From DATIJJ01 sp964612855 (GTDB lineage Bacteria; Pseudomonadota; Gammaproteobacteria; DSM-16500): a stretch of 51,843 nt of DNA. The stretch covers positions 1 to 51,843 of the forward strand of contig CAZTDR010000009.1 in the NCBI GenBank assembly GCA_964612855.1. The letters run 5' to 3'. The notes beneath the pieces are model-generated. The model saw nothing but the letters and a program-made list of their open reading frames with translations. It was not told where the DNA came from and ran no database searches. Positions 32,038 to 42,324 of the stretch are shown piece by piece (position 1 is the stretch's first letter; the number at the start of each line of letters is the position of its first letter). A program made the position numbers and the translations under genes.

Positions 32038-32922
32038 ATGAGGCATTTTTTTGCTGTCATACTCATTCTTTTACTCAATGCACCCGTCTATGCAAGTGCT
32101 ATGGACAGCCTGACATTGACGGATGCGGAAATGCAAAAACTTAAAAAGTATTTTCCTACTGATGAAACACCACACTTGGTCTGGAAAGGTGATGCTATTT
32201 CTATTGCGTTGCCACTTAATAAAGAAAAACGGGTTATTTTTCCCGATCATGTCAGCATTGATGTGAAAAACGCTTTAACAGCCGATCAGTTGCGTGTGAT
32301 AAATAATGATAAATCGATTTACTTCATTGCACTTAAATCATTTTCCACAACTCGGGTTTACATTACGTTGAAAGAAACAGGCCAAGTTATTTTGCTGGAT
32401 TTAACGCCTGACTCAACTGCATCTAGCATCACACAACAAATCGATGTTATACAAAGCAATAGTCGTAACGAACCCTCGATCACAGCGACAACCATCAATG
32501 CACCTGTTCCCGCAATAGAAAATAATGAAATCAATTTTGCTGACCTTATTCGCTTCGCTTGGCAACAATTTTATGCACCTGAGCGACTCATTCAGCATAC
32601 GGCACTTTATAACAGAGCACCTATGCACACAGAGAAGTTTGTCTCGGATTTAATCTTCGGTGACAAAGTGATCGCTTATCCCGAAAGCTCTTGGTCAGCA
32701 GGAAACTATTATGTCACAGCAGTTTATTTGAGAAATAAATATCCTCATCAAACAGACATTCACATTAAAACCGACATTTGCGGCGATTGGCAGGCGGCCA
32801 CACTCTACCCTACTTCACATTTGAAACCTTATGGAGATAAAAGCGGAGATTCCGCCATGTTGTTTTTAGTATCAACCCACCCGCTTGGTGAAACATTAGG
32901 AGTTTGCCATGGCGATGCATAA
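32038..32922 (+). CDS. TraK/VirB9-like ICE protein, PFL_4704/TIGR03749 (DUF3438), 294 aa
   Basis: A signal peptide (MRHFFAVILILLLNAPVYAS) precedes an N-terminal beta domain, with HVSIDVKNALTADQLRVINN and SFSTTRVYITLKETGQVILL as in TraK secretins. The C-terminal half contains RFAWQQFYAPERLI and the WQAATLYPTSHLKPYGDKSG motif. It should form the outer-membrane ring with the VirB10- and VirB7-like proteins encoded next. ATG 32038 follows AAGGAG; the last 14 nt overlap the next gene. Confidence 0.87.
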   Translation: MRHFFAVILILLLNAPVYASAMDSLTLTDAEMQKLKKYFPTDETPHLVWKGDAISIALPLNKEKRVIFPDHVSIDVKNALTADQLRVINNDKSIYFIALKSFSTTRVYITLKETGQVILLDLTPDSTASSITQQIDVIQSNSRNEPSITATTINAPVPAIENNEINFADLIRFAWQQFYAPERLIQHTALYNRAPMHTEKFVSDLIFGDKVIAYPESSWSAGNYYVTAVYLRNKYPHQTDIHIKTDICGDWQAATLYPTSHLKPYGDKSGDSAMLFLVSTHPLGETLGVCHGDA

Positions 32923-34171
32923 TACCAATAGCCTTTTAAAATATGTCGCTTTGCCTATCCTTATTATGATTGCTATTGGCTTAATTGCATCAGGGCTACA
33001 TCATTCCACCTCACCTTCTCAGCCCTCAATACAAGAAAATACGATCAAAAATATGGCCTCGAATGATAATGCAGCGGAATCATTAGATACCTTGACGGCG
33101 GATTTATCTAAAACCAAACAAAAAATCATGGAGGTTTCTAAAGATAACGAAACCCTTAAACAACTCAATAACCAACTATTAAACCAAGAAAAAACGAAAC
33201 AAGATGCTGAATCAAATGAAGTGAATCAAAAAATCGAGCAACTCCGCAATCAAGTGGAGAACATGGCACGAGGCACGGACTCACCCCTGGTTGATTCTCT
33301 TTCTACGGGCATAAACGTAGTAGATGATCTTACGCAAACGCCAAAAAATCACCCTGCAATAAATGTATTAACCACTAACACAAGTAATTTTGCTTCAGAT
33401 GATTCCAAAACCAAAAGCATTCCTGTTTATACCATACCCGCTAATAGCACTTCGGTACGTGACAAGCTAATGACTGCATTGGTTGGCCGCATTCCGATAA
33501 AAGGAATAGTGACCGACCCCTACCCCTTTAAAATTGTCATTTCCGATGACAATTTGGCCGCTAATGGTTTACGTATTCCACATTTATTGCAAATGATTGT
33601 GAGCGGTTATTGCGAAGGCGATTTAAACTTACAAAGCGTGCGCGGTTGGATAACGTCTCTTACCTTTGTTTTTGATGACGGTACTATCTCCTCCACCACC
33701 TCGAACGACAATGATATTGGAAATTTTACGAAAGCAAACAGCTTAGGTTATTTGTCTGACAAATACGGCAATCCTTTCATTCGCGGAAAAATCATCACTA
33801 ATGCACCTTCGTATTTAGCAGGAAATATTGCCATTGATGCCGGTGTCGGTGCCGCCAATGCATATACCCAAAGCCAAACAACCAATTCTAGCTCGGTCTT
33901 TGGCTCATCATCTGCCGTCACGGGCTCGCAAAGTAAATTTGTCGCAGGACAAGCCATGTCCAATGCCGCGACCGGCGTGCAGCAATGGTGGCATGATCGC
34001 GAAGAGCAATCATTCGATGCGATTTATGTAGCGCCTGTCGATGAACAAGAAAAGTTTGTGGAAATTTCCGTTAACTTTGCCAAAGAAATTCACATTGATT
34101 ATGACCCTAAAGGGAGAAAATTACATTATGTGCAGGATGATAACCCTCATGTTCGTCACCAGCTTGATTAG
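32909..34171 (+). CDS. traB: TraB/VirB10-like ICE protein, PFL_4705/TIGR03752 (420 aa)
   Basis: A short N-terminus and one inner-membrane helix (YVALPILIMIAIGLIASGL) are followed by a coiled coil (about 60-125) and a periplasmic beta-barrel domain starting near 165. Conserved parts are YTIPANSTSVRDKLMTALVG, GRIPIKG, the SGYCEGDLNLQSVRGWI loop and the C-terminal SFDAIYVAPVDEQEKFVEIS. VirB10 proteins span both membranes and gate the channel. Overlaps the lipoprotein gene by 44 nt. Confidence 0.88.
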   Translation: MAMHNTNSLLKYVALPILIMIAIGLIASGLHHSTSPSQPSIQENTIKNMASNDNAAESLDTLTADLSKTKQKIMEVSKDNETLKQLNNQLLNQEKTKQDAESNEVNQKIEQLRNQVENMARGTDSPLVDSLSTGINVVDDLTQTPKNHPAINVLTTNTSNFASDDSKTKSIPVYTIPANSTSVRDKLMTALVGRIPIKGIVTDPYPFKIVISDDNLAANGLRIPHLLQMIVSGYCEGDLNLQSVRGWITSLTFVFDDGTISSTTSNDNDIGNFTKANSLGYLSDKYGNPFIRGKIITNAPSYLAGNIAIDAGVGAANAYTQSQTTNSSSVFGSSSAVTGSQSKFVAGQAMSNAATGVQQWWHDREEQSFDAIYVAPVDEQEKFVEISVNFAKEIHIDYDPKGRKLHYVQDDNPHVRHQLD

Positions 34172-34472
34172 CCTCACATCGTGCGCGCATTTCTCTGGCA
34201 ATGTGGTGCCAGAGAAAGGGCCCACGATGGAACAGGTTTATGACAGCATGGAAACAAGAGAAGCTACGCCGCCAATAAAACCCAGCATTAACCACACAAT
34301 TATTACAACGCATTCCAGCACCTTTCGCAAAATACCGAACCCTGAACTGACTCTCTATGTTTTTCCTCATCTAGCGGGAAAAGATGAGATGCCAGTGCCA
34401 GGGTATTACACCGTATTGAATGCTTATACCGAAGACCATTATGCGTTGCCTAATGAAATGATAAGAGAATAA
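34128..34472 (+). CDS. TraV/VirB7-like lipoprotein, TIGR03751 (114 aa)
   Basis: A lipoprotein signal ends in LTSC with the lipidated Cys at residue 19. The mature part has the family motifs GPTMEQVYDSMETRE, RKIPNPELTLYVFPHL and VPGYYTVLNAYTEDHYALP. It anchors the core ring in the outer membrane. ATG 34128 lies inside the traB-like gene; a longer frame from 34041 would destroy the signal peptide. Confidence 0.88.
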   Translation: MCRMITLMFVTSLISLTSCAHFSGNVVPEKGPTMEQVYDSMETREATPPIKPSINHTIITTHSSTFRKIPNPELTLYVFPHLAGKDEMPVPGYYTVLNAYTEDHYALPNEMIRE

Positions 34473-34474
34473 CT

Positions 34475-37195
34475 ATGACTTATAAAACACCTATTGTTAC
34501 CCAACGCGAAGTGGAGCGCTCCTATCAATGCCACCCTTCATTTATTTCTCGTTTGCCTTGGGTTGATTTTAATGAACATCATCACTGTATTTTATTAAAT
34601 GATAATGAAAGCCTAGGCACGTGTTTAAAAATCACACCCATTCCGTGTGAAGCGCGACCGGAATCGATGTTAAGTGAAATTGCAACGTCTATTAGCGAAG
34701 CCATTAAAAATGCTATTCCCTGTGAAAAAAATAACCCCTGGATTTTGCAAGTGTATGCCAAAAAACAACAGGATTTATTAGACGATTACGCTCGCATTGA
34801 GAGCGCGATTGAGCAAAAGAGAAAGTCTGCTCCGATTACGCAAGATTTTCTCAAAAACATCAAAGAGCATTTAGACTTTGTGAGTCGGCCTGATGGAATC
34901 TTCCATGATTCCCTAGTGACTAATACCACTTTCCGTGGCGGGTTCTTGCATGTTTATGCGGTTTTATATCGGCGTAAAAATAGCAAATCTACTAAAAAAA
35001 ATGAACGTTCTTCACAATTGGAAGAAATCGTGCAAATAACAAGAAAATTATCCGATCAATTGCGCGCCTCGGGTTTAGGCGTGAAGCGCATGAAAAGCCA
35101 TGAATTCTACAAATGGATGACTGCATGGTTTAATCCAAAAAACGCGCTTGCGAATCAAGCTACATACTCTGAAAAAACTGATCATCCGATTGGCTTTGAT
35201 TTAGCAGAACAACTTTTTTTCAGCCAGCCTGAATCTTTTCCTGAGGGATGGTTATTCAATGGGATACCTCATAAAGTCATCACCATTCAAAGCATGACGA
35301 CAAACCCCGAAATTGGTCACATCTCAGCAGAACGCAAACGCAGCACAGACGATAAAGTGTTTAATTTAATCGACCACTTACCCGAAGGCAGTATTTTTGT
35401 GATGAATATTGTTATGCAATCGCAAAGCGAAGTTGATTTGCACCTCAAAGCAATCCATAACTCAGCCATCGGCAATCATGCTCAAGCTGTCAAAGTAAAA
35501 GAAGAAATTTCACTTGCAGAAAAATTAATGACTGAAGGAAATTTATTACTTCCTGTCGTGATGAACCTCTATATTCAAGGCGAGTCAATCGAAGATTTAC
35601 ATGCAAAAGAAGCCCATGCAGAAGTGTTATTAAACAGCAATGGCTTTAGAGTCATTACGCAAGATGAAGCTTTCCCCTCCGATGCTTATTTGCGCTATTT
35701 ACCCATGTGCTACGACTTTCACTTTGATCAAAAAAATTCTTACCGCTCACGGTATTTTTTGTTAAGCGATATTGCAAAACTCCTGCCCTTTTATGGCCGA
35801 AGCCGTGGCTCAACGCATCCTGGATTGGTCTTTTTTAATCGCGGTGGCGAACCTTGGTTTTATGATTTCATGAAAGATAAAAGTAAAAACGCCCATTTTT
35901 TACTTTTAGGGGAAAGCGGCACCGGTAAATCAAATTTACTGTGCTTTATTATGATGTATCTTTTATCTTTTTATTTTCCTAAATTATTTATCATTGACGT
36001 AGGTGGATCATTCGATTTGCTAGGCGATTACTGCAAATCTCTCGGCCTTAGTGTGAATAAAATTAAAATCGATCCTAAACACCCTACTTCCTTAAATCCT
36101 TTTGCGGATGGGTTACGTGTGATTGATCAAATTGAAGCAATTCAACTGCAACAGCGAGAAGACTATTTGCAAAAAACTTGTGAAAAACTAGCGCACGCGC
36201 AGAATGAAGGCGAATCTTTTATCGAAGACGAAGACCGTGACATATTGGGTGACATGGTATTGTCCGCCTTAATTATGATTACCGGCGGCGAAAAGCGAGA
36301 GGAAGAAAAAATCAGTCGCAGTGATCGAATGCTCATTATGGATGCGATTATCCGCGCAGCTTATGCTGTAAAAGATCAAAAGCGCAGCCAAATGATCGCA
36401 AGCGATATCATAGAAGCATTTGAAACAATTGCCTCAACGCTTGATCCAAAACGTGAAGCAAAGAAAATACGCCGCGCTCACGAAATGGCTGATGCAATGC
36501 GCTATTTTGTCAAAGACCCGATGTCGAGCCAGTTTTTTAATAGTTATGGTAACCCATGGATCGATGCAGACATAACAATTGTCGATTTTGGTTTGTTTGC
36601 CAAAGAAGGTTATGAAGCACATCGCTCGATTGCCTTTGCAGGATGCCTTAACTACATTCAAACATTAGCAGAGGCAAATCAAAAAAATGATCGTCCTATT
36701 TATACAATCATTGATGAAAACCATATTTTTACCAGTATTGAATTGCTTGCTGACATTCAAACACGTGTTGCAAAAACAGGGCGAAAGCTTGGCTTATGGT
36801 TAGGTCTTGCTACGCAAAACATGAAAGATTTTCCTGGCAATGCAAAACGTATGCTGGCTCAAATCGAGCATTGGCTATGTCTCGCGATCTCTGCAAATGA
36901 AATCAGTCAAATCGAAGATTTTAAGGTTTTTACGCCGGAAATGCGCTCTTTGTTATTGTCTGCGAAAAAAGCACCTGGGAAATATACTGAAGGTGTAATT
37001 TTTAGCTCAAACATGAATGCGTTATTTCGTAACTCTCCACCTCGGTTATACCTTGCGCTGGCTGCAACTGAACAAGCGGAAAAAAACCAACGCCTGCGTA
37101 TTATGCAACAATTTAATTGCACGGAAATTGAGGCGGTAAAAATCATTGCAAAAGAAATGATGCAACCAAGACAAGAGAGCGTTCATGACGATTAA
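34475..37195 (+). CDS. traC: TraC/VirB4-type conjugation ATPase, PFL_4706/TIGR03744 (906 aa)
   Basis: Cytoplasmic ATPase that drives pilus assembly and substrate transfer. Walker A is LLGESGTGKSN (about 475-485), with the VirB4 strand IIDVGGSFDLLGDYC after it. Walker B is IYTIIDENH (about 741-749), followed by RVAKTGRKLGLWLGLATQN. The N-terminal half is the VirB4 substrate/partner domain. Full length for the family with no frameshift. The gap upstream is 2 nt; it overlaps the TraU-like gene by 11 nt. Confidence 0.93.
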   Translation: MTYKTPIVTQREVERSYQCHPSFISRLPWVDFNEHHHCILLNDNESLGTCLKITPIPCEARPESMLSEIATSISEAIKNAIPCEKNNPWILQVYAKKQQDLLDDYARIESAIEQKRKSAPITQDFLKNIKEHLDFVSRPDGIFHDSLVTNTTFRGGFLHVYAVLYRRKNSKSTKKNERSSQLEEIVQITRKLSDQLRASGLGVKRMKSHEFYKWMTAWFNPKNALANQATYSEKTDHPIGFDLAEQLFFSQPESFPEGWLFNGIPHKVITIQSMTTNPEIGHISAERKRSTDDKVFNLIDHLPEGSIFVMNIVMQSQSEVDLHLKAIHNSAIGNHAQAVKVKEEISLAEKLMTEGNLLLPVVMNLYIQGESIEDLHAKEAHAEVLLNSNGFRVITQDEAFPSDAYLRYLPMCYDFHFDQKNSYRSRYFLLSDIAKLLPFYGRSRGSTHPGLVFFNRGGEPWFYDFMKDKSKNAHFLLLGESGTGKSNLLCFIMMYLLSFYFPKLFIIDVGGSFDLLGDYCKSLGLSVNKIKIDPKHPTSLNPFADGLRVIDQIEAIQLQQREDYLQKTCEKLAHAQNEGESFIEDEDRDILGDMVLSALIMITGGEKREEEKISRSDRMLIMDAIIRAAYAVKDQKRSQMIASDIIEAFETIASTLDPKREAKKIRRAHEMADAMRYFVKDPMSSQFFNSYGNPWIDADITIVDFGLFAKEGYEAHRSIAFAGCLNYIQTLAEANQKNDRPIYTIIDENHIFTSIELLADIQTRVAKTGRKLGLWLGLATQNMKDFPGNAKRMLAQIEHWLCLAISANEISQIEDFKVFTPEMRSLLLSAKKAPGKYTEGVIFSSNMNALFRNSPPRLYLALAATEQAEKNQRLRIMQQFNCTEIEAVKIIAKEMMQPRQESVHDD

Positions 37196-38141
37196 GCGTA
37201 TATTTGTTTTTCTGCATTTGCTCTTCGCGACATCAGCCTACGCCAGTCATTCTAAAATCAATTCCGCCAATATTATTAAAAGCACGCTTTCGGCTTTACC
37301 AAGCTGTTTGCATTATCAAGTGCCGACTCACGTTTGTATATGGGTATCACAATGGGGCGAAGTCAATACGACACCCATTGTGAGTCATTATTTGCCTGAT
37401 CTTGTGGTGAGTGTGTTTAAGACACCAGACGATAATCCCTGGCTTGAGGTTGGCAAAGTGGCAGGTAATGCTGAAAAGACCCTCCAAAATGAAATGGTTC
37501 GACAGATTACCGGCGTAACAGCAGACGGTGGCAACCATTCGTTGCAAGATCAACATGAACAGGAAGTTATCTTTAAAGAAGCCGAAATTATTGGCAACCC
37601 CGCGCTTATGATGATTCCTATAGAGGGTTTGTTGCCCAGCACTGCATCCGCTTGGCAGATTTACTTTGAATCGACAGTAGATAGTCTGTTATGGCGTGGT
37701 TTATCGGCCGCTGCTCTACCCGAAGAAGGCATGGCTATAACGTTCAATGCGACTCATCACATTGGTACAGAGTTAAGCAATTGGGGCGGCATTTACCCAC
37801 ATGAGGGAAAAGTCATTCAAGATAACGATGTGAAAGCGTCCGCTGTCATTGCTGCACGAGCGGCTGATCTCGTCACAAGTCAGCAAGGATACGGACATAT
37901 TTACAACGCTCTTTCTGACTCTTGCGGCGAACACTGCTCTGCTGCAAAAGTGCAAACAAACAGTAAACAAACCTACTTTCAAATGATTTATCCCATTGCA
38001 CAAACTGAGTGTCACATATTGGGTGACAGCGGTTCTTACCAAGCCAGTATGCTCAATCACGATAGTGCGTATGTGTGGGTCGTCTGGCGACAGTATGAAG
38101 GCTGTGTGGATGGTGATGGAAAATACTCAGGAAGAACGTAA
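37185..38141 (+). CDS. TraU-like ICE protein, PFL_4710/TIGR03756 (318 aa)
   Basis: A signal peptide (MTIKRIFVFLHLLFATSAYA) is followed by the TraU-type N-terminus (STLSALPSCLHYQVPTHVCI). Conserved central IEGLLPSTASAWQIYFESTV and cysteine pairs (CGEHC) come next, then a C-terminal YVWVVWRQYEGC. TraU proteins are periplasmic, disulfide-containing and needed for DNA transfer. The related PFL_4709 thiol protein usually encoded before it is absent. The stop overlaps the next start (TAATG). Confidence 0.87.
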   Translation: MTIKRIFVFLHLLFATSAYASHSKINSANIIKSTLSALPSCLHYQVPTHVCIWVSQWGEVNTTPIVSHYLPDLVVSVFKTPDDNPWLEVGKVAGNAEKTLQNEMVRQITGVTADGGNHSLQDQHEQEVIFKEAEIIGNPALMMIPIEGLLPSTASAWQIYFESTVDSLLWRGLSAAALPEEGMAITFNATHHIGTELSNWGGIYPHEGKVIQDNDVKASAVIAARAADLVTSQQGYGHIYNALSDSCGEHCSAAKVQTNSKQTYFQMIYPIAQTECHILGDSGSYQASMLNHDSAYVWVVWRQYEGCVDGDGKYSGRT

Positions 38142-39559
38142 TGAAACAATTCATTTTATTCATGTTGATTGGCATATTCGTTTCTAATGGAGCTAACGCT
38201 TCTAATATTATTCCCGTAGGCAATAGCAATAATACGCTGTATTACAAAATGGGTGGCGCAAGTGATTTTGCACTACCGCCGGTATCGAGCACCAATACCG
38301 TTCGGCTAAATAGCAGTTCTAATTTAGGAGTGGGCTATAGTTGCAGCGCATTTAATCCCGCACTATCCATTTCTAACAGCATGAACGACATTAAAAACAG
38401 TGCTGACAATTTAGAGCAAAGCTTAATTAGTAATGCAACTGGCAGTTTGATTCAACTGCCTATGTATTTATTAGCCCAAGCAAACCCCACGGCATACAAT
38501 TTGCTGAATAATAAATTATTGTCGGCTCACAATGAATTATCCGCATCTACCAAATCCTGCGATACGGTTAAAGACCAAGTTTCACAAGGCAAAAACCCTT
38601 ATCAAGATTGGGGAACGATTGCCATTAATGATGATTGGAAAAAGCATTTGTCTTTTGTTTCTTCTGGCAATGAAGATATTAATCAATCTAAAAAAATGAT
38701 TGATGCGCATGGCGGTGAAAATGGCGTGCCGTGGGTACAAGGTAGCAGTGATGCTAATGCTGTTTTGCATGCCGGAGGTAAATCACAACCTCCTATTCAT
38801 GTCATTGCCGATACGACAAAATCAGGATACAACGCTTTATTAAATCGCGACTTACAAAGTAATTTAGATGCGCCAAACAATGCTGAAAATAGTGAATTAA
38901 AAAAATATTTCCCTAATCCGGCTGCTGCAAGTGCATGGATCACCAATGTAGTAGGTGATCAAATCATTACGACTTGTAACGACAATACCTGCAAGAAACA
39001 ACAAGGCGGCGTCATTGGTCATGGTTTATTACCTTGGGTCACATCGTGTCAAATGGACAAAGATAATTGCTCGGATACGATTCGCGATGATATTGGCAAC
39101 TTAGTCACCGGCAATACAGCCATCAGCAAAAATAGTCTTACCAAAGTTTCTGCGGATGGGATTGCAATCAGTCCAGAAGTGATCGCTTCAATTCGTGACA
39201 TGGATAGCATTCAACAAAAAATCATCATTAATAAACTGGCGCAAGAAATCGCTGTGCAACGTGTTATGGATAAAGCCTTTATTGCGAGAAATATTTTAGC
39301 GACTGGCGCACAAGTACCGGTGATTGCTGCAAATCACCCAGCGCAAGTGATTATTTCTCAAGCAATAACAAATTTAGACAATGATATTCGCTCGCTTTCT
39401 TTTGAAAGCCAGATTCGCAAGCAAAATATGTCCGCAACGATTGCAGAAACACTGACATTTTCAAATCAACAACAACGCAATATGACTGGCGTCTCACCCG
39501 CTTCCTCATCCAATTCACTGATGGAAAACGGTGCCCTACAAAAAGGAACTTCTTCATGA
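38141..39559 (+). CDS. TraH-like ICE protein, PFL_4711/TIGR03755 (472 aa)
   Basis: A signal peptide (FILFMLIGIFVSNGANAS) precedes the family opening YYKMGGASDFALPP. A Cys-bearing GVGYSCSAFNPALSISNSMN and a long helical middle follow. The C-terminal VMDKAFIARNILATGAQVPV region then ends in a polar tail. It acts in the periplasm in pilus assembly, together with TraU- and TraG-like proteins encoded on either side. It overlaps the TraG-like gene by 4 nt. Confidence 0.85.
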   Translation: MKQFILFMLIGIFVSNGANASNIIPVGNSNNTLYYKMGGASDFALPPVSSTNTVRLNSSSNLGVGYSCSAFNPALSISNSMNDIKNSADNLEQSLISNATGSLIQLPMYLLAQANPTAYNLLNNKLLSAHNELSASTKSCDTVKDQVSQGKNPYQDWGTIAINDDWKKHLSFVSSGNEDINQSKKMIDAHGGENGVPWVQGSSDANAVLHAGGKSQPPIHVIADTTKSGYNALLNRDLQSNLDAPNNAENSELKKYFPNPAAASAWITNVVGDQIITTCNDNTCKKQQGGVIGHGLLPWVTSCQMDKDNCSDTIRDDIGNLVTGNTAISKNSLTKVSADGIAISPEVIASIRDMDSIQQKIIINKLAQEIAVQRVMDKAFIARNILATGAQVPVIAANHPAQVIISQAITNLDNDIRSLSFESQIRKQNMSATIAETLTFSNQQQRNMTGVSPASSSNSLMENGALQKGTSS

Positions 39560-41046
39560 GTATTGGCGTTCAATCATTTCCTGAACTGTATACCATGCTA
39601 ATGGGCTGGGATTTATATGACAAACTCTGGAACCTTTTAACCAGCACAGGGATTGCCTATCTGCCCTTCATCGGTATTATTTTGAAGAATGTAGCGCAAT
39701 CCTATGTTTCGCATCGAGACACCGGAAAAATTGCTTTGCGCAGCATGGAAGTGAACTTAATTGGCATGCTTTTCTTTATTTTATTTGCTGCTTCGCCTTG
39801 CATACCGTTAAGCGCCAAAGCGATAACCTACTCTCCCATTTGTGAAAAAAATACGTCTTATTATCCAGGCAGCACGGGCACTACGTATGATAAGTCTTTT
39901 GCAACACCTCCTGTTAATGTAACAGTGCCAATAGCCTGGTACGCAGTGATTTCCATTGCAGAAGGCATGACACATGCAGCAAACACCTTGGTAGGCTGTA
40001 CGCCTGATTTGCGCAAAATGGTGACGCAAGTGGACATGGCTAAAATTGCTGATCCTGAAATCATCAAGGAACTGCAAGATTTTGAAACCATGTGTTACAT
40101 GCCTGCAAGGACGCAGTTTAATCAAGACAAGCAAAATAATAACACCTCACGTCTTGAGCTGGTTCAAATTGAAACTGGCAAATATGGTGCAGACGATACA
40201 GAGTGGTTAGGTTCTCATGGTTTTAGCAGCGTGTATTATCACAACCTGAAATCATCTCGCCCCATCCCTGGTTTTCCTTATGAAGCAAGCCAAGATATTA
40301 ATGCTGATGTTAACCAATCCAATCCGCCTGTTTATGGAACGCCCTCCTGTGATGAGTGGTGGAACGACAGTCGAAGTGGATTAAAAAATCGCATCTATAA
40401 CGTGTTATCTAAATCATTTTATGATGAATTTAAGAGTTATACGGATGAAGCAAAAGTATCGGACGATATGGTAAAGCGCATTGTGAGCAACAATGCGAAT
40501 GGTTTTGAGCAAGCTAATACGACTATTGGAGAACAAGGCTATTCGCGAGTTGCTTCTACAATAGGGATTTGGTTTCATCAAATAGAAGAATATCCCAAAC
40601 TGTACGCAGCAAGCCAAGCAGCGCCTATTCTGCAAGCATTACTTTTACTTATGGTTTATGCTTTTTTACCGTTCGCGTTAGTTTTTAGCAGCTACCGAGC
40701 CAGCAGTTTTGTGACAGGCGCCATCCTGATATTTTCGATTATTTTTTGGGGATTTATTTGGCACTTGGTAAGCTGGATTGACAATGCGTTAATGAATGCG
40801 CTTTATGATAATTGGTTTGAAAAACAAGGAGCGAGCGCAACGTTAGCTGATATGATTATTGCATCGCTTATTATTTTTTCACCGATATTTTGGTTTGTTT
40901 TTATGGGTGCGATGGGGATAGCGGCGGGTGATATTGTTAGTAGCTTTTCTATGGGTATGAATAGGATTGGAGAAAACGCGGCAAAGAAAGGCGTTACACA
41001 AATTAAATCGGCAGCAGCAACAATAGGTAAAGCAGCCCTCATGTAA
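39556..41046 (+). CDS. traG: TraG-N-type conjugative membrane protein (496 aa)
   Basis: The membrane segments lie near the N-terminus (LTSTGIAYLPFIGIILKNVA, VNLIGMLFFILFAASP) and near the C-terminus (APILQALLLLMVYAFLPFAL, AILIFSIIFWGFIWHLV). A periplasmic domain with paired cysteines lies between. This is the N-terminal TraG fold that acts in mating-pair stabilisation. The C-terminal periplasmic exclusion domain of F TraG is absent, as is normal for this ICE class. Last gene of the operon that began at 27867. Confidence 0.87.
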   Translation: MSIGVQSFPELYTMLMGWDLYDKLWNLLTSTGIAYLPFIGIILKNVAQSYVSHRDTGKIALRSMEVNLIGMLFFILFAASPCIPLSAKAITYSPICEKNTSYYPGSTGTTYDKSFATPPVNVTVPIAWYAVISIAEGMTHAANTLVGCTPDLRKMVTQVDMAKIADPEIIKELQDFETMCYMPARTQFNQDKQNNNTSRLELVQIETGKYGADDTEWLGSHGFSSVYYHNLKSSRPIPGFPYEASQDINADVNQSNPPVYGTPSCDEWWNDSRSGLKNRIYNVLSKSFYDEFKSYTDEAKVSDDMVKRIVSNNANGFEQANTTIGEQGYSRVASTIGIWFHQIEEYPKLYAASQAAPILQALLLLMVYAFLPFALVFSSYRASSFVTGAILIFSIIFWGFIWHLVSWIDNALMNALYDNWFEKQGASATLADMIIASLIIFSPIFWFVFMGAMGIAAGDIVSSFSMGMNRIGENAAKKGVTQIKSAAATIGKAALM

Positions 41047-41160
41047 CGCTTATTGCTTCTTTCGTTCTTTATTAAATGATCGATAAAAACATCATTCTTG
41101 CCTCATTAAGAAGCATTATTAAAGGGTGGTAGAGACTATTCCATTACTACCTCCCTCGGT

Positions 41161-42324
41161 CTATAAATATTTTAACCATTTATAATTGTGCGTACTTTTG
41201 TAGCGCTCATACTTTTTACATAGAGGATAAGTTATAACCATGAGGCCTATCCAAACAAAATAAACCAATCCTAAATTAAAATGATACGTTGCTGGTGTAG
41301 AAGCTTTTATCCACGGACGAGTTCCCCACCACCATCCAACATCTGATTGATAAAAATAATGCGAGTATAAAGTAGCTATGATAGAAAGAATATAAAGGTG
41401 AATAATATAAAAAAATAAAGGAACTTTACCAAAACATAATACAAAGTGACTACTCTTACTCTTCCAATGTTCCAATATGGGTAATAAGAAGAAGCACATA
41501 CTCAGTGTAAGTAGAAGATAGTGTAAAGAAGGGGGATATTTTGAAATATTGATAAATGAAAAAAAAGAATAAAAGCCCGTAAGTTGTTTATCCCAGTGCA
41601 AGCTATCTCCATAAAAATTAAAATACCGCAATCCAACAAATAAGCCGAGACTTAAGCATCCATAAAATAAAAAGGATTTTGCTCTATCCTTAACAGGCAG
41701 CTCAAACAATGGTCCAAAGCAATATCCTAAGCTCATTACAGCAAACCAGGGTATGATTGGATAAATACTATATATTGTCCAATTTCCTAAGTGAAAATAG
41801 CCAATGTTATGCAAAAACGAAAATAATTTAGAATCGAAAGTAAAACGATCTAAATAATTATGACCCAATATTACAATTAAAGATAAAACTAAAATCAATG
41901 ATCGAGGAGTTTTAACCAAGCCTGCTAAAATGATCATCGAAAAGCCCAAGGCAAATATGACTTGTAAGATAGTGAATTTATCTAAAAAAAGATTCCAGCC
42001 AAAAGAAATAATAGTAATTTCGAGAAAAATGAGCCAAAGTCCACGGATAAACAGAAATGAACTCAGCTTTTGACGAGAATAATATTTGCCGTAGAGGAAT
42101 GCGCTAATACCCGCTAAAAAGAAAAAAGCCGGCGCAGAAATATTGGTAATCCAACGAGTTAAAAATAAGAGAGGCGTCGTCTGGGATAAATCAGTTGGAT
42201 CAAATGTTGTAAATCCAAAATAATCACGAGCATGATCTAATGCCATTATGATTAATACAAAACCACGCAATAGATCAATGGAGGGTAGCCGGGCATTGTA
42301 TTCCGTATTAAAAACCTTACTCAT
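41161..42324 (-). CDS. DUF1624/HGSNAT-like membrane acyltransferase (387 aa)
   Basis: An N-terminal RLPSIDLLRGFVLIIMALDH motif, with Arg and Asp and a conserved LDH, starts the first membrane helix. About ten further helices follow (LFLTRWITNISAPAFFFLAG, YSIYPIIPWFAVMSLGYCFG). This matches the heparan-alpha-glucosaminide N-acetyltransferase-like family (DUF1624), which transfers acetyl groups to sugars across a membrane. It is on the opposite strand within the transfer region, between the traG-like and traD-like genes, so it is cargo rather than transfer machinery. Surface-glycan modification is inferred. Confidence 0.82.
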   Translation of the reverse strand: MSKVFNTEYNARLPSIDLLRGFVLIIMALDHARDYFGFTTFDPTDLSQTTPLLFLTRWITNISAPAFFFLAGISAFLYGKYYSRQKLSSFLFIRGLWLIFLEITIISFGWNLFLDKFTILQVIFALGFSMIILAGLVKTPRSLILVLSLIVILGHNYLDRFTFDSKLFSFLHNIGYFHLGNWTIYSIYPIIPWFAVMSLGYCFGPLFELPVKDRAKSFLFYGCLSLGLFVGLRYFNFYGDSLHWDKQLTGFYSFFSFINISKYPPSLHYLLLTLSMCFFLLPILEHWKSKSSHFVLCFGKVPLFFYIIHLYILSIIATLYSHYFYQSDVGWWWGTRPWIKASTPATYHFNLGLVYFVWIGLMVITYPLCKKYERYKSTHNYKWLKYL

